Shown here: positions 1 through 5,452 of the stretch, piece after piece
Numbering within the stretch: the stretch's first letter is position 1
Layout: every line of letters starts with the position of its first letter
From: an uncultured Bacilli bacterium
GTDB lineage: Bacteria; Bacillota_I; Bacilli_A; RF39; UBA660
Assembly: GCA_951800155.1 (NCBI GenBank)
Contig: CATOJL010000086.1
Span: 1 to 6,065, forward strand
Direction: 5' to 3'
DNA length: 6,065 nt
Program-made: the position numbers and the translations under genes
Notes under the pieces: model-generated
What the model saw: the letters and a program-made list of their open reading frames with translations, nothing else
What the model was told of the DNA's origin: nothing
Databases searched by the model: none

Positions 1-364
1 GTGCAGGGTGATACTAGCAACAACGAGGGAAGAATTTGAAGAAGCATTAGGAGAGGATTTAATGGAGAAAGAGGCCAAAGATTTACTAGAAGAAAAAGTA
101 GAACAATATAGTAGGGATGAAGAAGTAATCGAGATGTATTCCGAGTATTCAAGAGCAGAGTTAGAAACAGAGTCTGTTTTAGAAGAAGCGAAAGAAAAGG
201 CAGAAGCAATGGGGTTAGAAAGAGGAATAGAACAAGGAAGAGAAGAAGGAATCCGTGAAAAACAGATAGAAATAGCAAGGAAGATGTTAGAGGAAAACAT
301 GGATAAAAACACCGTATCTAGAATAACCGATTTATCTATAGAAGAAATAGAAAAATTAGGATAG
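1..364 (+). CDS. Rpn family recombination-promoting nuclease / PD-(D/E)XK transposase, C-terminal part (5' truncated by window edge)
   Basis: Partial gene: the frame is open from base 2 and no ribosome binding site fits a start at the GTG at 8, so the coding region almost certainly began upstream and the PD-(D/E)XK catalytic domain lies outside the window. What remains is about 120 residues, highly charged and predicted helical or coiled-coil, very rich in Glu, Lys and Arg. A run of glycines spaced every four residues (MGLERGIEQGREEG, about 209-250) is followed by a segment ending IARKMLEEN...ITDLSIEEIEKLG. That glycine/Glu hinge plus a small helix-turn-helix-like tail is characteristic of the C-terminus of Rpn (RpnA-like) proteins, which are DNA endonucleases linked to recombination and phage defence. 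Family assignment rests on this tail alone. The gene ends 93 bp before the metallopeptidase gene, with only weak terminator candidates between. Confidence 0.75.
   Translation, partial: CRVILATTREEFEEALGEDLMEKEAKDLLEEKVEQYSRDEEVIEMYSEYSRAELETESVLEEAKEKAEAMGLERGIEQGREEGIREKQIEIARKMLEENMDKNTVSRITDLSIEEIEKLG
62..364 (+). CDS. Possible intragenic RpnS-like small protein (internal in-frame start)
   Basis: Inside the Rpn reading frame, the ATG at 62 is preceded by AGGAGAGG (49-56), a near-ideal Shine-Dalgarno sequence 5 bases before the codon. Initiation here would give a 100-residue protein made only of the C-terminal helical/hinge/HTH-like tail. E. coli rpn genes are known to encode such a C-terminal small protein from an internal start, acting as an intragenic antitoxin of the full-length nuclease. 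Extending that to this gene is inference. The frame is purine-rich because of its Gly/Glu codons, so an SD-like string could arise by chance. Sites before the later in-frame ATGs (209 and 284) look poorer. Confidence 0.35.
   Translation: MEKEAKDLLEEKVEQYSRDEEVIEMYSEYSRAELETESVLEEAKEKAEAMGLERGIEQGREEGIREKQIEIARKMLEENMDKNTVSRITDLSIEEIEKLG
212..259 (+). repeat. Degenerate 12-nt tandem repeat in the Rpn hinge
   Basis: Four consecutive 12-base units start with GG: gggttagaaaga, ggaatagaacaa, ggaagagaagaa and ggaatccgtgaa. Each encodes a Gly-x-x-x block (GLER, GIEQ, GREE, GIRE). The reading frame is kept because the unit is a multiple of three. Similar Gly/Arg/Glu repeat blocks are common in Rpn proteins and can vary in copy number without breaking the frame. 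Confidence 0.6.
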
Positions 365-381
365 CTACAAACTATCTTTTT
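360..381 (+). terminator. Weak hairpin plus T5 at the end of the Rpn gene
   Basis: GATAG (360-364) can pair with CTATC (372-376) around a 7-base loop, followed by TTTTT (377-381). The stem overlaps the stop codon and is only 5 bp, so it is a marginal terminator. Confidence 0.3.
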
Positions 382-404
382 GATTAAAGCATAACTGAAC
401 GTAG

Positions 405-434
405 AAAAAAAGGTTTACCCTATTTCTTTTTTTT
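405..434 (+). terminator. Possible imperfect A/T-rich terminator before the metallopeptidase gene
   Basis: An A-tract with AGG (405-413) faces CCT and a T-rich arm (419-434) around a small TTTAC loop. The arms pair with a bulge at 422 and a mismatch at 426, and the structure ends in an eight-T run (427-434). It may back up the weak hairpin at 360-381. The stability is uncertain because the stem is nearly all A-U. Confidence 0.3.
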
Positions 435-457
435 GATAAAATAGTTGGAGTGATATA

Positions 458-1603
458 ATGGAAAAACTAACTATTAAGTCTTTGTTTGAACTTTATAAAC
501 CAAAAGAAGATGATCTTCTTATTTCAGATAAATTAGTATTTGCACTATGTTCTACTTGGAATACAGAATTTGTTCATCCTGTTATCGAGGCCTTAGCGCT
601 ACCAAATTCGAGCGAGGTAAATGCAATGATGATAGAATACATAAGTACAAAAACAAAGATGGGTTTATCAAATCCACAAGTTGACTTTAAGCGTTTAATC
701 GGAAATAACAAGATTGTCTTTTGCAGATATAGTGGGTACTTTAATGGCGTTAGTTTTAGGTGTCCTGTAGTATCATTTGCTTTCGGAGACAAGAGGGTGA
801 ATACATACCCATATTTCTTTGAAAGAACAATCGTGCATGAATATACGCATAAGGCGACTTTTTTTCCGAGAAATGCATTATTAGATTTTATAGCAGAGGG
901 AATTGCTGCTTCGGCGGAAACGGAGTATCTTTCAAATCAATACAAGTCTACTAAAGCGACATTCGCGAACCATTATTTACAAGCTTACAAATTCATTGAT
1001 GGAGTACGCACAAATTATGTTGATATTGCTACTTATAATAGAAATATTATAAGAGGAAATGAATCACAGTTGCTAAATGGTATTAGAGAGATTATCAACA
1101 ATAGAGAACCAGATTTAGATGTAGATGCTTATCTTTCTTTAAATGGATTATTATTCCATATGTGTGAGTATAAGCGTAATCGTGATTGTTATATTTTACA
1201 TGAAAACGTTAGTGATTTTAATGCGAAACTATTTGATAAATCGCGTGTAATTACATTAGAAGATAAGATGAAAATAAGAAGTTCCTTAGCATTTACTAAG
1301 ATTTTAAATTGTTTTATAGAGCAATTACCTAATGAAATAATGGGGGCATTTACAAGATCTTTAGCAAGTTACCTCTGTAAGTCAACCATTGGAAATGGGA
1401 TTTGTGCTACATCTCTTTTATTTTTGGATAATAAGGATATTACATTACAATTTTTAACTGCTGTGAAAAATATCGTAGAAAGTTCTCTAAAAACGGAAAA
1501 GTCAAATAATGGTATACCTATTGAAAATGAGGAATTAAGTTTTTGGGAACAAACATTGGGATTACAGGCAGATACAAAAGATAAGGGACATTCTTTGCGT
1601 TAA
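458..1603 (+). CDS. Predicted HExxH (gluzincin-like) zinc metallopeptidase, orphan family
   Basis: A 381-residue protein with GGAG (447-450) placed 7 bases before the ATG. The sequence shows HEYTH at residues 127-131, then FIAEGIAASAE at 144-154. The spacing and the EG(I/L)A context match the third-ligand glutamate of peptidase MA-clan enzymes, so H127, H131 and E147 would bind zinc and E128 would be the catalytic base. There is no signal peptide or transmembrane segment, so it is probably cytoplasmic. I do not recognise the first 100 residues or the roughly 220 residues after the active site; the latter look mostly helical with scattered cysteines. The substrate is unknown. It stands alone: the Rpn remnant lies 93 bp upstream and a good terminator follows. 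The metallopeptidase fold is well supported; the physiological role is not. An inactive or structural use of the fold cannot be excluded, though all key residues are present. Confidence 0.75.
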   Translation: MEKLTIKSLFELYKPKEDDLLISDKLVFALCSTWNTEFVHPVIEALALPNSSEVNAMMIEYISTKTKMGLSNPQVDFKRLIGNNKIVFCRYSGYFNGVSFRCPVVSFAFGDKRVNTYPYFFERTIVHEYTHKATFFPRNALLDFIAEGIAASAETEYLSNQYKSTKATFANHYLQAYKFIDGVRTNYVDIATYNRNIIRGNESQLLNGIREIINNREPDLDVDAYLSLNGLLFHMCEYKRNRDCYILHENVSDFNAKLFDKSRVITLEDKMKIRSSLAFTKILNCFIEQLPNEIMGAFTRSLASYLCKSTIGNGICATSLLFLDNKDITLQFLTAVKNIVESSLKTEKSNNGIPIENEELSFWEQTLGLQADTKDKGHSLR

Positions 1604-1643
1604 AGATAGTAGAGAAAACGGGAAATTGTAAATTGAAAAAATG

Positions 1644-1670
1644 ACTAGGAAACAAATTCCTAGTTTTATT
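1644..1670 (+). terminator. Rho-independent terminator after the metallopeptidase gene
   Basis: ACTAGGAA (1644-1651) and TTCCTAGT (1657-1664) form a perfect 8-bp stem with a 5-base loop ACAAA, followed by TTTATTTAT. It lies 40 bp after the stop codon, so the metallopeptidase is insulated from nrnA. Confidence 0.85.
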
Positions 1671-1720
1671 TATAGTAGTCTTTTTTTAATGAACTTTATG
1701 TAAACAAAAAAACATGCTTG

Positions 1721-1749
1721 TTGACCAAGATAGTAAATATTGGTATAAT
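1721..1749 (+). promoter_or_regulatory. Sigma-A promoter with extended -10 for nrnA
   Basis: TTGACC (-35, 1721-1726) and TATAAT (-10, 1744-1749) are separated by exactly 17 bases, and TGG directly before the -10 gives the TGn extension. Transcription would start near 1756, leaving a leader of about 20 bases containing the ribosome binding site. A short inverted pair CTTG/CAAG (1717-1720 and 1726-1729) brackets the -35, but it is too small to call an operator. Confidence 0.85.
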
Positions 1750-1762
1750 TTAATAAGAAAAT

Positions 1763-1767
1763 AGGTG
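1763..1767 (+). promoter_or_regulatory. Ribosome binding site that decides the nrnA start
   Basis: AGGTG lies 9 bases before the ATG at 1777. The GTG at 1765 opens the same frame four codons earlier but overlaps this Shine-Dalgarno sequence and has only an A/T-rich stretch upstream, so ATG 1777 is the better start. Confidence 0.7.
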
Positions 1768-1776
1768 TTTTATACA

Positions 1777-2733
1777 ATGAAAAATGTTTATAAAAATATA
1801 TATAAGAAAATAAAAAAATATAATAAGATAGTAATTGCTAGACATGTGGGTCCCGACCCAGATGCCTTAGGTAGTAGTATTGGACTAAAGGAAATTATAA
1901 AGGCGACATTCCCAGAAAAAGATGTTTTTGTCGTTGGTACACCAGCCAGTAAATTTCGTTATTTAGGAGCTTTAGATAAATTTCAAGATTCGATGTATGA
2001 AGATAGTTTATTGATCGTAACTGATACACCAGATAAAAAAAGAGTAGATGGTGTTGATGTGGATAAATTTAAGGAAGTTATCAAATTAGATCATCATCCA
2101 TTTATTGAAAAATTTGGTACTATTGAAATTGTCGATGAGCAGGCCTCAAGTGCTTCACAAATTGTAATGGAACTTGTCTTTCAAACAAAATTAAAATGGT
2201 CAAAAACTGCAGCAGAAAATTTATTTATTGGATTAGTTGCGGATACAGATCGTTTCCTATTTTCTTATACGACACCAAAAACATTTGAATTAGTGGCTTA
2301 TTTAATTAAAGAAACACAGATTGATTTCTCTAGTTTATATACAAATCTTTATCTAAGACCATTTAAAGAAGCTAGATTTGAAGGTTATATTGCAAATAAT
2401 ATGTTTGTTACAGAATCTGGATTTGCTTATTGTAAATTGACAGATGAAATTTTGAAAGAATATGAGGTAGATGCAGCAACAGCTGGAAATATGGTAAATA
2501 ATTTTAATTATTTAGAAGGAATTTATGCATGGGCTGTATTTTCAGAAGATGCCAATAATAATAATATTAGAGGTTCCATTCGTTCCCGTGGACCTATTAT
2601 TAATGAAGTAGCGGCTCTTCACAATGGAGGAGGGCATAAATTTGCATCGGGTGTTCGTTTAAAAGATTTTGAAGAAGTGGATACTATGGCTCTAGAACTA
2701 GATGAAGTCTGTCGGAAATACATTGAAGAGTAA
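1777..2733 (+). CDS. nrnA: DHH/DHHA1 phosphoesterase, NrnA-type nanoRNase / pAp phosphatase
   Basis: A 318-residue protein with the two-domain layout and usual length of NrnA. The DHH domain carries HVGPDPDALGS at 23-33 (metal ligands H23, D27, D29), an aspartate in VTDTPD (D83), the name-giving DHH at 105-107 and GLVADTDRF with D156. The C-terminal DHHA1 domain has SIRSRGP followed by HNGGGHKFASG at 282-292, the substrate-gripping glycine loop. Family members degrade 2-5-nt RNAs and often linear pApA from c-di-AMP, and remove the 3' phosphate of pAp; they are cytoplasmic and Mn-dependent. There is no PAS/GGDEF or membrane segment, so it is not GdpP, and it is too short for RecJ. It has its own strong promoter. 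No convincing terminator separates it from the next gene, so some co-transcription is likely. Confidence 0.93.
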   Translation: MKNVYKNIYKKIKKYNKIVIARHVGPDPDALGSSIGLKEIIKATFPEKDVFVVGTPASKFRYLGALDKFQDSMYEDSLLIVTDTPDKKRVDGVDVDKFKEVIKLDHHPFIEKFGTIEIVDEQASSASQIVMELVFQTKLKWSKTAAENLFIGLVADTDRFLFSYTTPKTFELVAYLIKETQIDFSSLYTNLYLRPFKEARFEGYIANNMFVTESGFAYCKLTDEILKEYEVDAATAGNMVNNFNYLEGIYAWAVFSEDANNNNIRGSIRSRGPIINEVAALHNGGGHKFASGVRLKDFEEVDTMALELDEVCRKYIEE

Positions 2734-2743
2734 GAGAAATGTC

Positions 2744-2771
2744 TTGCTTTTTTGTGTTAAATAGATATAAT
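2744..2771 (+). promoter_or_regulatory. Sigma-A promoter for the Cys-rich/CFI-box gene
   Basis: TTGCTT (2744-2749) and TATAAT (2766-2771) are spaced by 16 bases in the short gap after nrnA. The predicted start near 2778 lies just before the Shine-Dalgarno sequence GGGAGG (2782-2787). The same -35 hexamer TTGCTT appears in the HU promoter at 5049. Confidence 0.65.
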
Positions 2772-2793
2772 ATGAAATTAAGGGAGGGATATT

Positions 2794-3375
2794 ATGGCCG
2801 ATGGACAAAGTTGGTATGTAAATACATGTGCAGATTGTGTATACATGGATTTAAAAGAGAGATGTAAATATGATAATTCGAGGGCATGGTGTAGTGAAAG
2901 AAGAGATTACTATCCTCCAACTGATAGAGCTTGCTCAAGTCGTTTTAAGTATGATGAGGCAAGAACTTCTAGTTCAGGTTGTTATTTAACAACAATTACG
3001 CATGAAATATTGGGGTATGCGGATACTTGTGATACTTTACAGACGATGCGACTATTTCGTGATGAAGTTTTAATGAAGGATGAGAAATACCAAAACTTGT
3101 TATTAGAATATGATGTTGTTGGACCTGTGCTTGCTGATGCGATTCGAAAGAGTAGAAAACCGAAAGAAATTTCTAGATTCTTATTTGACACTTATATTGA
3201 ACCAACAAAAAATTGTATACAAATGGGAAAATTTGAGTTAGCGGTATTCATTTATACTTATATGGTAGAAGAATTAAAAAAGTTTTGTGGGATAAAAACT
3301 GTCACTTTTGATTCTACAATGGAACCAACAGGAAAGGGATATCTTAAAGGTTCGGGTTTCCAGCACCAGAGATAA
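2794..3375 (+). CDS. Cys-rich N-terminal segment plus CFI-box-CTERM-like protein
   Basis: A 193-residue soluble protein started by an ATG 6 bases after GGGAGG. Residues 9-53 form a compact cysteine-rich module: C12-x2-C15, then C24, C33 and C47, with the pattern CADCVYMD...WCSERRDYYPPTDRACS. This suggests a small metal-binding or zinc-ribbon-like knuckle. After a Ser-rich linker (58-61), GCYLTTITHEILGYADTCDTL (residues 62-82) matches the start of the CFI-box-CTERM domain, usually C(F/Y)(I/L)(A/T)T followed by an LRxFRD helix. Here the helix reads MRLFRDEVLM, and the remainder to about residue 167 is helical, as in that family. The final 25 residues are poorly conserved in appearance and overlap the opposite-strand gene. 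Function of the family is not established. The absence of a signal peptide points to the cytoplasm. The domain call is from memory of the motif. Confidence 0.65.
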   Translation: MADGQSWYVNTCADCVYMDLKERCKYDNSRAWCSERRDYYPPTDRACSSRFKYDEARTSSSGCYLTTITHEILGYADTCDTLQTMRLFRDEVLMKDEKYQNLLLEYDVVGPVLADAIRKSRKPKEISRFLFDTYIEPTKNCIQMGKFELAVFIYTYMVEELKKFCGIKTVTFDSTMEPTGKGYLKGSGFQHQR

Positions 3376-3736
3376 TACTATACTCTTCCCCAGATGTTTT
3401 TAAAATAACATAAAGAACAATAATCGTCGAAACCAATGAAATTTCAGAAGCAAAAACTTGTAGGGAGGCAGCATTTATGTTTCCTTTTTTCTTTTCAATA
3501 ATTTTGCGATTTTCATAACTTACATAAAGATAAATGAGTGTTAAAACAACGACTAATGTACGATTAAAAATAGAAATATTTTGATTTTGTTTTTTGCTTA
3601 AGAATCCTTTTCCATTTGCAACAGTCATTTTATCATTATAAGTAATATAAATGGATAGAATTAAACTTCCAATATATACAAGAGTTGTAATGATTTGTAA
3701 ATCGAGTAAATTTTCTTCCTTTTTTTTATCATTCAT
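3344..3736 (-). CDS. Small three-helix membrane protein of unknown function
   Basis: A 130-residue protein with a charged N-terminus (MNDKKKEEN) and three hydrophobic segments at about 12-33, 56-74 and 92-112. The loops are polar and lysine/asparagine-rich, so it should be an integral membrane protein. I recognise no catalytic motif or named family. AAGGA lies 7 bases before its ATG, and that ATG overlaps the last 8 bp of the deacetylase gene. The two are therefore in one operon and translationally coupled, hinting at a role at the envelope. Its 3' end runs 32 bp under the convergent CFI-box gene. It could be a real conserved hypothetical or a fast-evolving lineage-specific gene. The membrane topology is the only firm statement. 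Confidence 0.7.
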   Translation of the reverse strand: MNDKKKEENLLDLQIITTLVYIGSLILSIYITYNDKMTVANGKGFLSKKQNQNISIFNRTLVVVLTLIYLYVSYENRKIIEKKKGNINAASLQVFASEISLVSTIIVLYVILKTSGEEYSIISGAGNPNL

Positions 3737-4982
3737 TATATTTCCTTAATGTTTCAATTTGTTTTAATTCACTGATTGTAACAAAGACAAACCCTTTTTC
3801 TTTTAAAATTTGAATAATTTCTGGGAGTGCCTTTTTAGTTCTTTCATAAGTTTCGTGCATTAAAATAATACTTCCATCTTCAGCATTCAAGGTAGCTCTA
3901 TCTCTAATTTTACTAACGCTTTTATATTTCCAATCCATTGTATCAATGTTCCATAAAACAACATCTAGGGAAATATCTTCTCGTACTCGTTTGTTAATAG
4001 AACCATAACTGGGTCTAAAAAGAACAGGAGTATATCCTAGTGTTTCATAAATGATATTTTGCGTATCTTCAATTTGTTTTTTGATTTCTTCATCTTTTAG
4101 TTTCGTGAGCCATTTATGATTAAAAGTATGATTTCCAAGTTCATTTCCATATTCTAAACTTTTTCTTAATACATTTTCATAGGTCTTTACTTTATTTCCA
4201 AGAATGAAGAAGGTAGCTACAGCTTCATTTTCCTTTAAGATGGAAATAATGTCTTCTGTATGGGAACTAGGCCCATCATCAAATGTTAAAGCAATTACCT
4301 TTTTATTCATTTCAATAATCGAATTTACTTTTTCTAAATCAATTTCTGCTTCCATTATTTCTTGATTTACATTTATTGTCTTTTCAACCTGCATGTTTAA
4401 CTTTTTTAAGGGAATATCAATAATAATGGTATCTTTATACTTTTTTGATAATGTAGAAGGGGGATAATATAAATAGAAGTATTCGTGGTCAATGGAAAAT
4501 AAGTTTGTATGAAGATTTTCCTTTAATAAAGATAAGTCAAGTACATTTCCAAAACGTTCAAATAGAAGCGTATTTGCCATACTATATAGAGTAGATAGTG
4601 AAACAAAATCCTCAGGAGAAAGAAAGACATTTTTTTTAAGAGAATATGTATAAGTTTGTATCTCTTCTTCTTCATTTTTCGTTTTAAAAAGAGTAATAGA
4701 AATCAGATCTTCATTTTCATATAAAGTATAGTCAATATTCAGTTCCTCTACTGTGTCTAAAGAAATATTTTCAGACTGTTCTTTTAAAAAATCTTGATAG
4801 CAAGTATTGATATAACTTGAAATGGCACGATCGATTTTTTTATATTGTGTTATGGGATAATTCATGCCAATTTTGTAATGACTATTTTCTTCAATAATCG
4901 TTTCAATCTTTGTTTCTTTTAATTTTGGTGTGCATCCAATAAAAAGAAAGAAAAAGAAAAGGGACATAAATTTTATTTTCAT
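3729..4982 (-). CDS. PdaC-like lipoprotein polysaccharide (peptidoglycan) deacetylase
   Basis: A 417-residue secreted lipoprotein. MKIKFMSLFFFFLFIGC is a short signal peptide with a lipobox ending in C17 (F-I-G-C; phenylalanine at -3 is slightly unusual). Residues about 35-200 resemble the DUF4163/DUF3298 region found before the catalytic domain in Bacillus PdaC, including FLSPEDFVSL. The NodB (carbohydrate esterase 4) domain spans about 228-410: TFDDGP at 233-238 (base D235, metal ligand D236), HTFNH at 285-289 (metal ligands H285, H289), RPSYG at 323-327, DTMDW at 347-351 and LMHE with H376. All catalytic residues are present; RPSYG and LMHE differ mildly from the usual RPPYG and LxHD. The enzyme would remove N-acetyl groups from cell-wall glycans outside the membrane. 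ATG 4982 is chosen over GTG 4991 because AGGTGG (4988-4993) sits 5 bases before it. Confidence 0.88.
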   Translation of the reverse strand: MKIKFMSLFFFFLFIGCTPKLKETKIETIIEENSHYKIGMNYPITQYKKIDRAISSYINTCYQDFLKEQSENISLDTVEELNIDYTLYENEDLISITLFKTKNEEEEIQTYTYSLKKNVFLSPEDFVSLSTLYSMANTLLFERFGNVLDLSLLKENLHTNLFSIDHEYFYLYYPPSTLSKKYKDTIIIDIPLKKLNMQVEKTINVNQEIMEAEIDLEKVNSIIEMNKKVIALTFDDGPSSHTEDIISILKENEAVATFFILGNKVKTYENVLRKSLEYGNELGNHTFNHKWLTKLKDEEIKKQIEDTQNIIYETLGYTPVLFRPSYGSINKRVREDISLDVVLWNIDTMDWKYKSVSKIRDRATLNAEDGSIILMHETYERTKKALPEIIQILKEKGFVFVTISELKQIETLRKYNE

Positions 4983-4995
4983 AGGGACCACCTAT
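4981..4995 (-). promoter_or_regulatory. Hairpin covering the deacetylase ribosome binding site and start codon
   Basis: On the minus strand ATAGG (4991-4995) pairs perfectly with CCTAT (4981-4985) around a 5-base loop. The left arm contains part of the AGGTGG Shine-Dalgarno sequence and the right arm includes the first two bases of the ATG. It could lower translation initiation. The stem is only 5 bp, so the effect is uncertain. Confidence 0.35.
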
Positions 4996-5003
4996 AGAAA
5001 TAT

Positions 5004-5033
5004 ATTCTAGAAAAAAAAGATAATTCCAATGAA
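5004..5033 (-). promoter_or_regulatory. Candidate promoter for the deacetylase operon
   Basis: Reading the minus strand, TAGAAT (5004-5009) is a good -10, with a weak -35 TTCATT (5028-5033) 18 bases upstream. The predicted start near 4997 would leave a leader of about 15 bases including the ribosome binding site. The alternative TTGGAA -35 gives only a 14-base spacer. Confidence 0.35.
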
Positions 5034-5048
5034 AATTTAGAAAAAGTG

Positions 5049-5077
5049 TTGCTTTTATATATTATTTTTGATACTAT
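5049..5077 (+). promoter_or_regulatory. Sigma-A promoter with extended -10 for HU
   Basis: TTGCTT (5049-5054) and TACTAT (5072-5077) are separated by 17 bases, and TGA directly upstream of the -10 gives the TGn extension. Transcription would begin near 5084, about 45 bases before the HU ATG. The promoter is divergent from the deacetylase promoter in the same 150-bp gap. Confidence 0.65.
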
Positions 5078-5084
5078 GTTCTTG

Positions 5085-5099
5085 TAAGCATATAGCTTA
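5085..5099 (+). repeat. Inverted repeat at the HU transcript start
   Basis: TAAGC (5085-5089) and GCTTA (5095-5099) are perfect inverted copies around ATATA. In the transcript this would be a 5-bp hairpin at or next to the 5' end; in DNA it could be a small operator. Confidence 0.35.
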
Positions 5100-5129
5100 T
5101 GAGTGTTAAAAAAACGGAGGTATAAAACA

Positions 5130-5402
5130 ATGAGTAGAACACAAATAGTAGAATTTATGGCAGAAGATGCAGGACTTACAAAGGCAGATGCAGCACGTGC
5201 TTTAGATGCTTTTCAAAAAGCGATTGTAACAGGACTTAAAGAAGAAAAGAAAGTAACAATTACAGGATTTTTAACTTTTACAGCAAAGGATAAAGAAGCT
5301 TCAACAGGACGTAATCCAAGAACAGGGGAAGCTGTTGAAATCCCTGCTAGAACTGCTGTTACAATTAAAGCTGGTTCTAAGTTAAAAGAAGCATTAAACT
5401 AA
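5130..5402 (+). CDS. hup: HU-family DNA-binding protein (nucleoid protein)
   Basis: A 90-residue protein, exactly the usual HU length. The N-terminal helical part (residues 1-40) forms the dimer core. The beta-arm region begins VTITGFLTF at 42-50 and contains TGRNPRTGE at 59-67, with the conserved R61, N62 and the intercalating proline P63. The end, IPARTAVTIKAGSKLKEALN, is the typical C-terminus. It binds and bends DNA without much sequence preference, as a dimer, and organises the nucleoid. One oddity: the almost universal GFG(T/S)F signature reads GFLTF, with leucine at position 48. GGAGG (5116-5120) lies 9 bases before the ATG. A GTG at 5103 extends the frame by nine codons but would put the Shine-Dalgarno sequence inside the gene, so it is rejected. 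The gene has its own promoter and terminator, as expected for an abundant protein. Confidence 0.96.
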   Translation: MSRTQIVEFMAEDAGLTKADAARALDAFQKAIVTGLKEEKKVTITGFLTFTAKDKEASTGRNPRTGEAVEIPARTAVTIKAGSKLKEALN

Positions 5403-5407
5403 TCGTC

Positions 5408-5435
5408 AAGAGGGTATCTAAGGATATCTTTTTTT
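5408..5435 (+). terminator. Rho-independent terminator after HU
   Basis: AAGAGGGTATC (5408-5418) pairs with GATATCTTTTT (5423-5433) around a four-base loop TAAG. The stem is 11 bp including G-U pairs, and it merges into a seven-T run (5429-5435). It begins 6 bases after the HU stop codon and ends 17 bases before the cca start. Confidence 0.8.
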
Positions 5436-5452
5436 CGTGAAAGGATGAGAAA

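Noticed and set aside
414..442. Promoter-like TTTACC - 17 bases - TAAAAT before the metallopeptidase gene
   Set aside because: The predicted start (about 449) falls inside the Shine-Dalgarno sequence at 447-450, so the transcript would lose its ribosome binding site. The real promoter is not identified and may lie upstream in or before the Rpn gene.
574..792. A 72-codon open frame on the minus strand
   Set aside because: It lies wholly inside the metallopeptidase gene on the opposite strand, has no recognisable motif, and the plus frame has a good ribosome binding site and catalytic motifs.
1..1603. Insertion sequence or transposon boundaries around the Rpn remnant and metallopeptidase
   Set aside because: No terminal inverted repeats or target-site duplications are visible, and the Rpn 'transposase' label does not imply an IS structure.
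1765..2733. GTG start at 1765 for nrnA
   Set aside because: The GTG overlaps the AGGTG that serves the ATG at 1777 and has no ribosome binding site of its own.
2732..2753. AAGA...TCTT stem followed by a T-run as an nrnA terminator
   Set aside because: The stem is only 4 bp with no G-C core, and the T-rich stretch overlaps the -35 of the next promoter.
2982..3191. A 69-codon open frame on the minus strand
   Set aside because: It is antisense to the CFI-box gene, shows no family features, and looks like a frame shadow.
5335..5365. TTGAAA and TGT-TACAAT inside the HU coding region as a separate promoter for cca
   Set aside because: The spacer is 19 bases, and a transcript from here would still have to pass the terminator at 5408-5435. 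Codon constraint also explains the bases.
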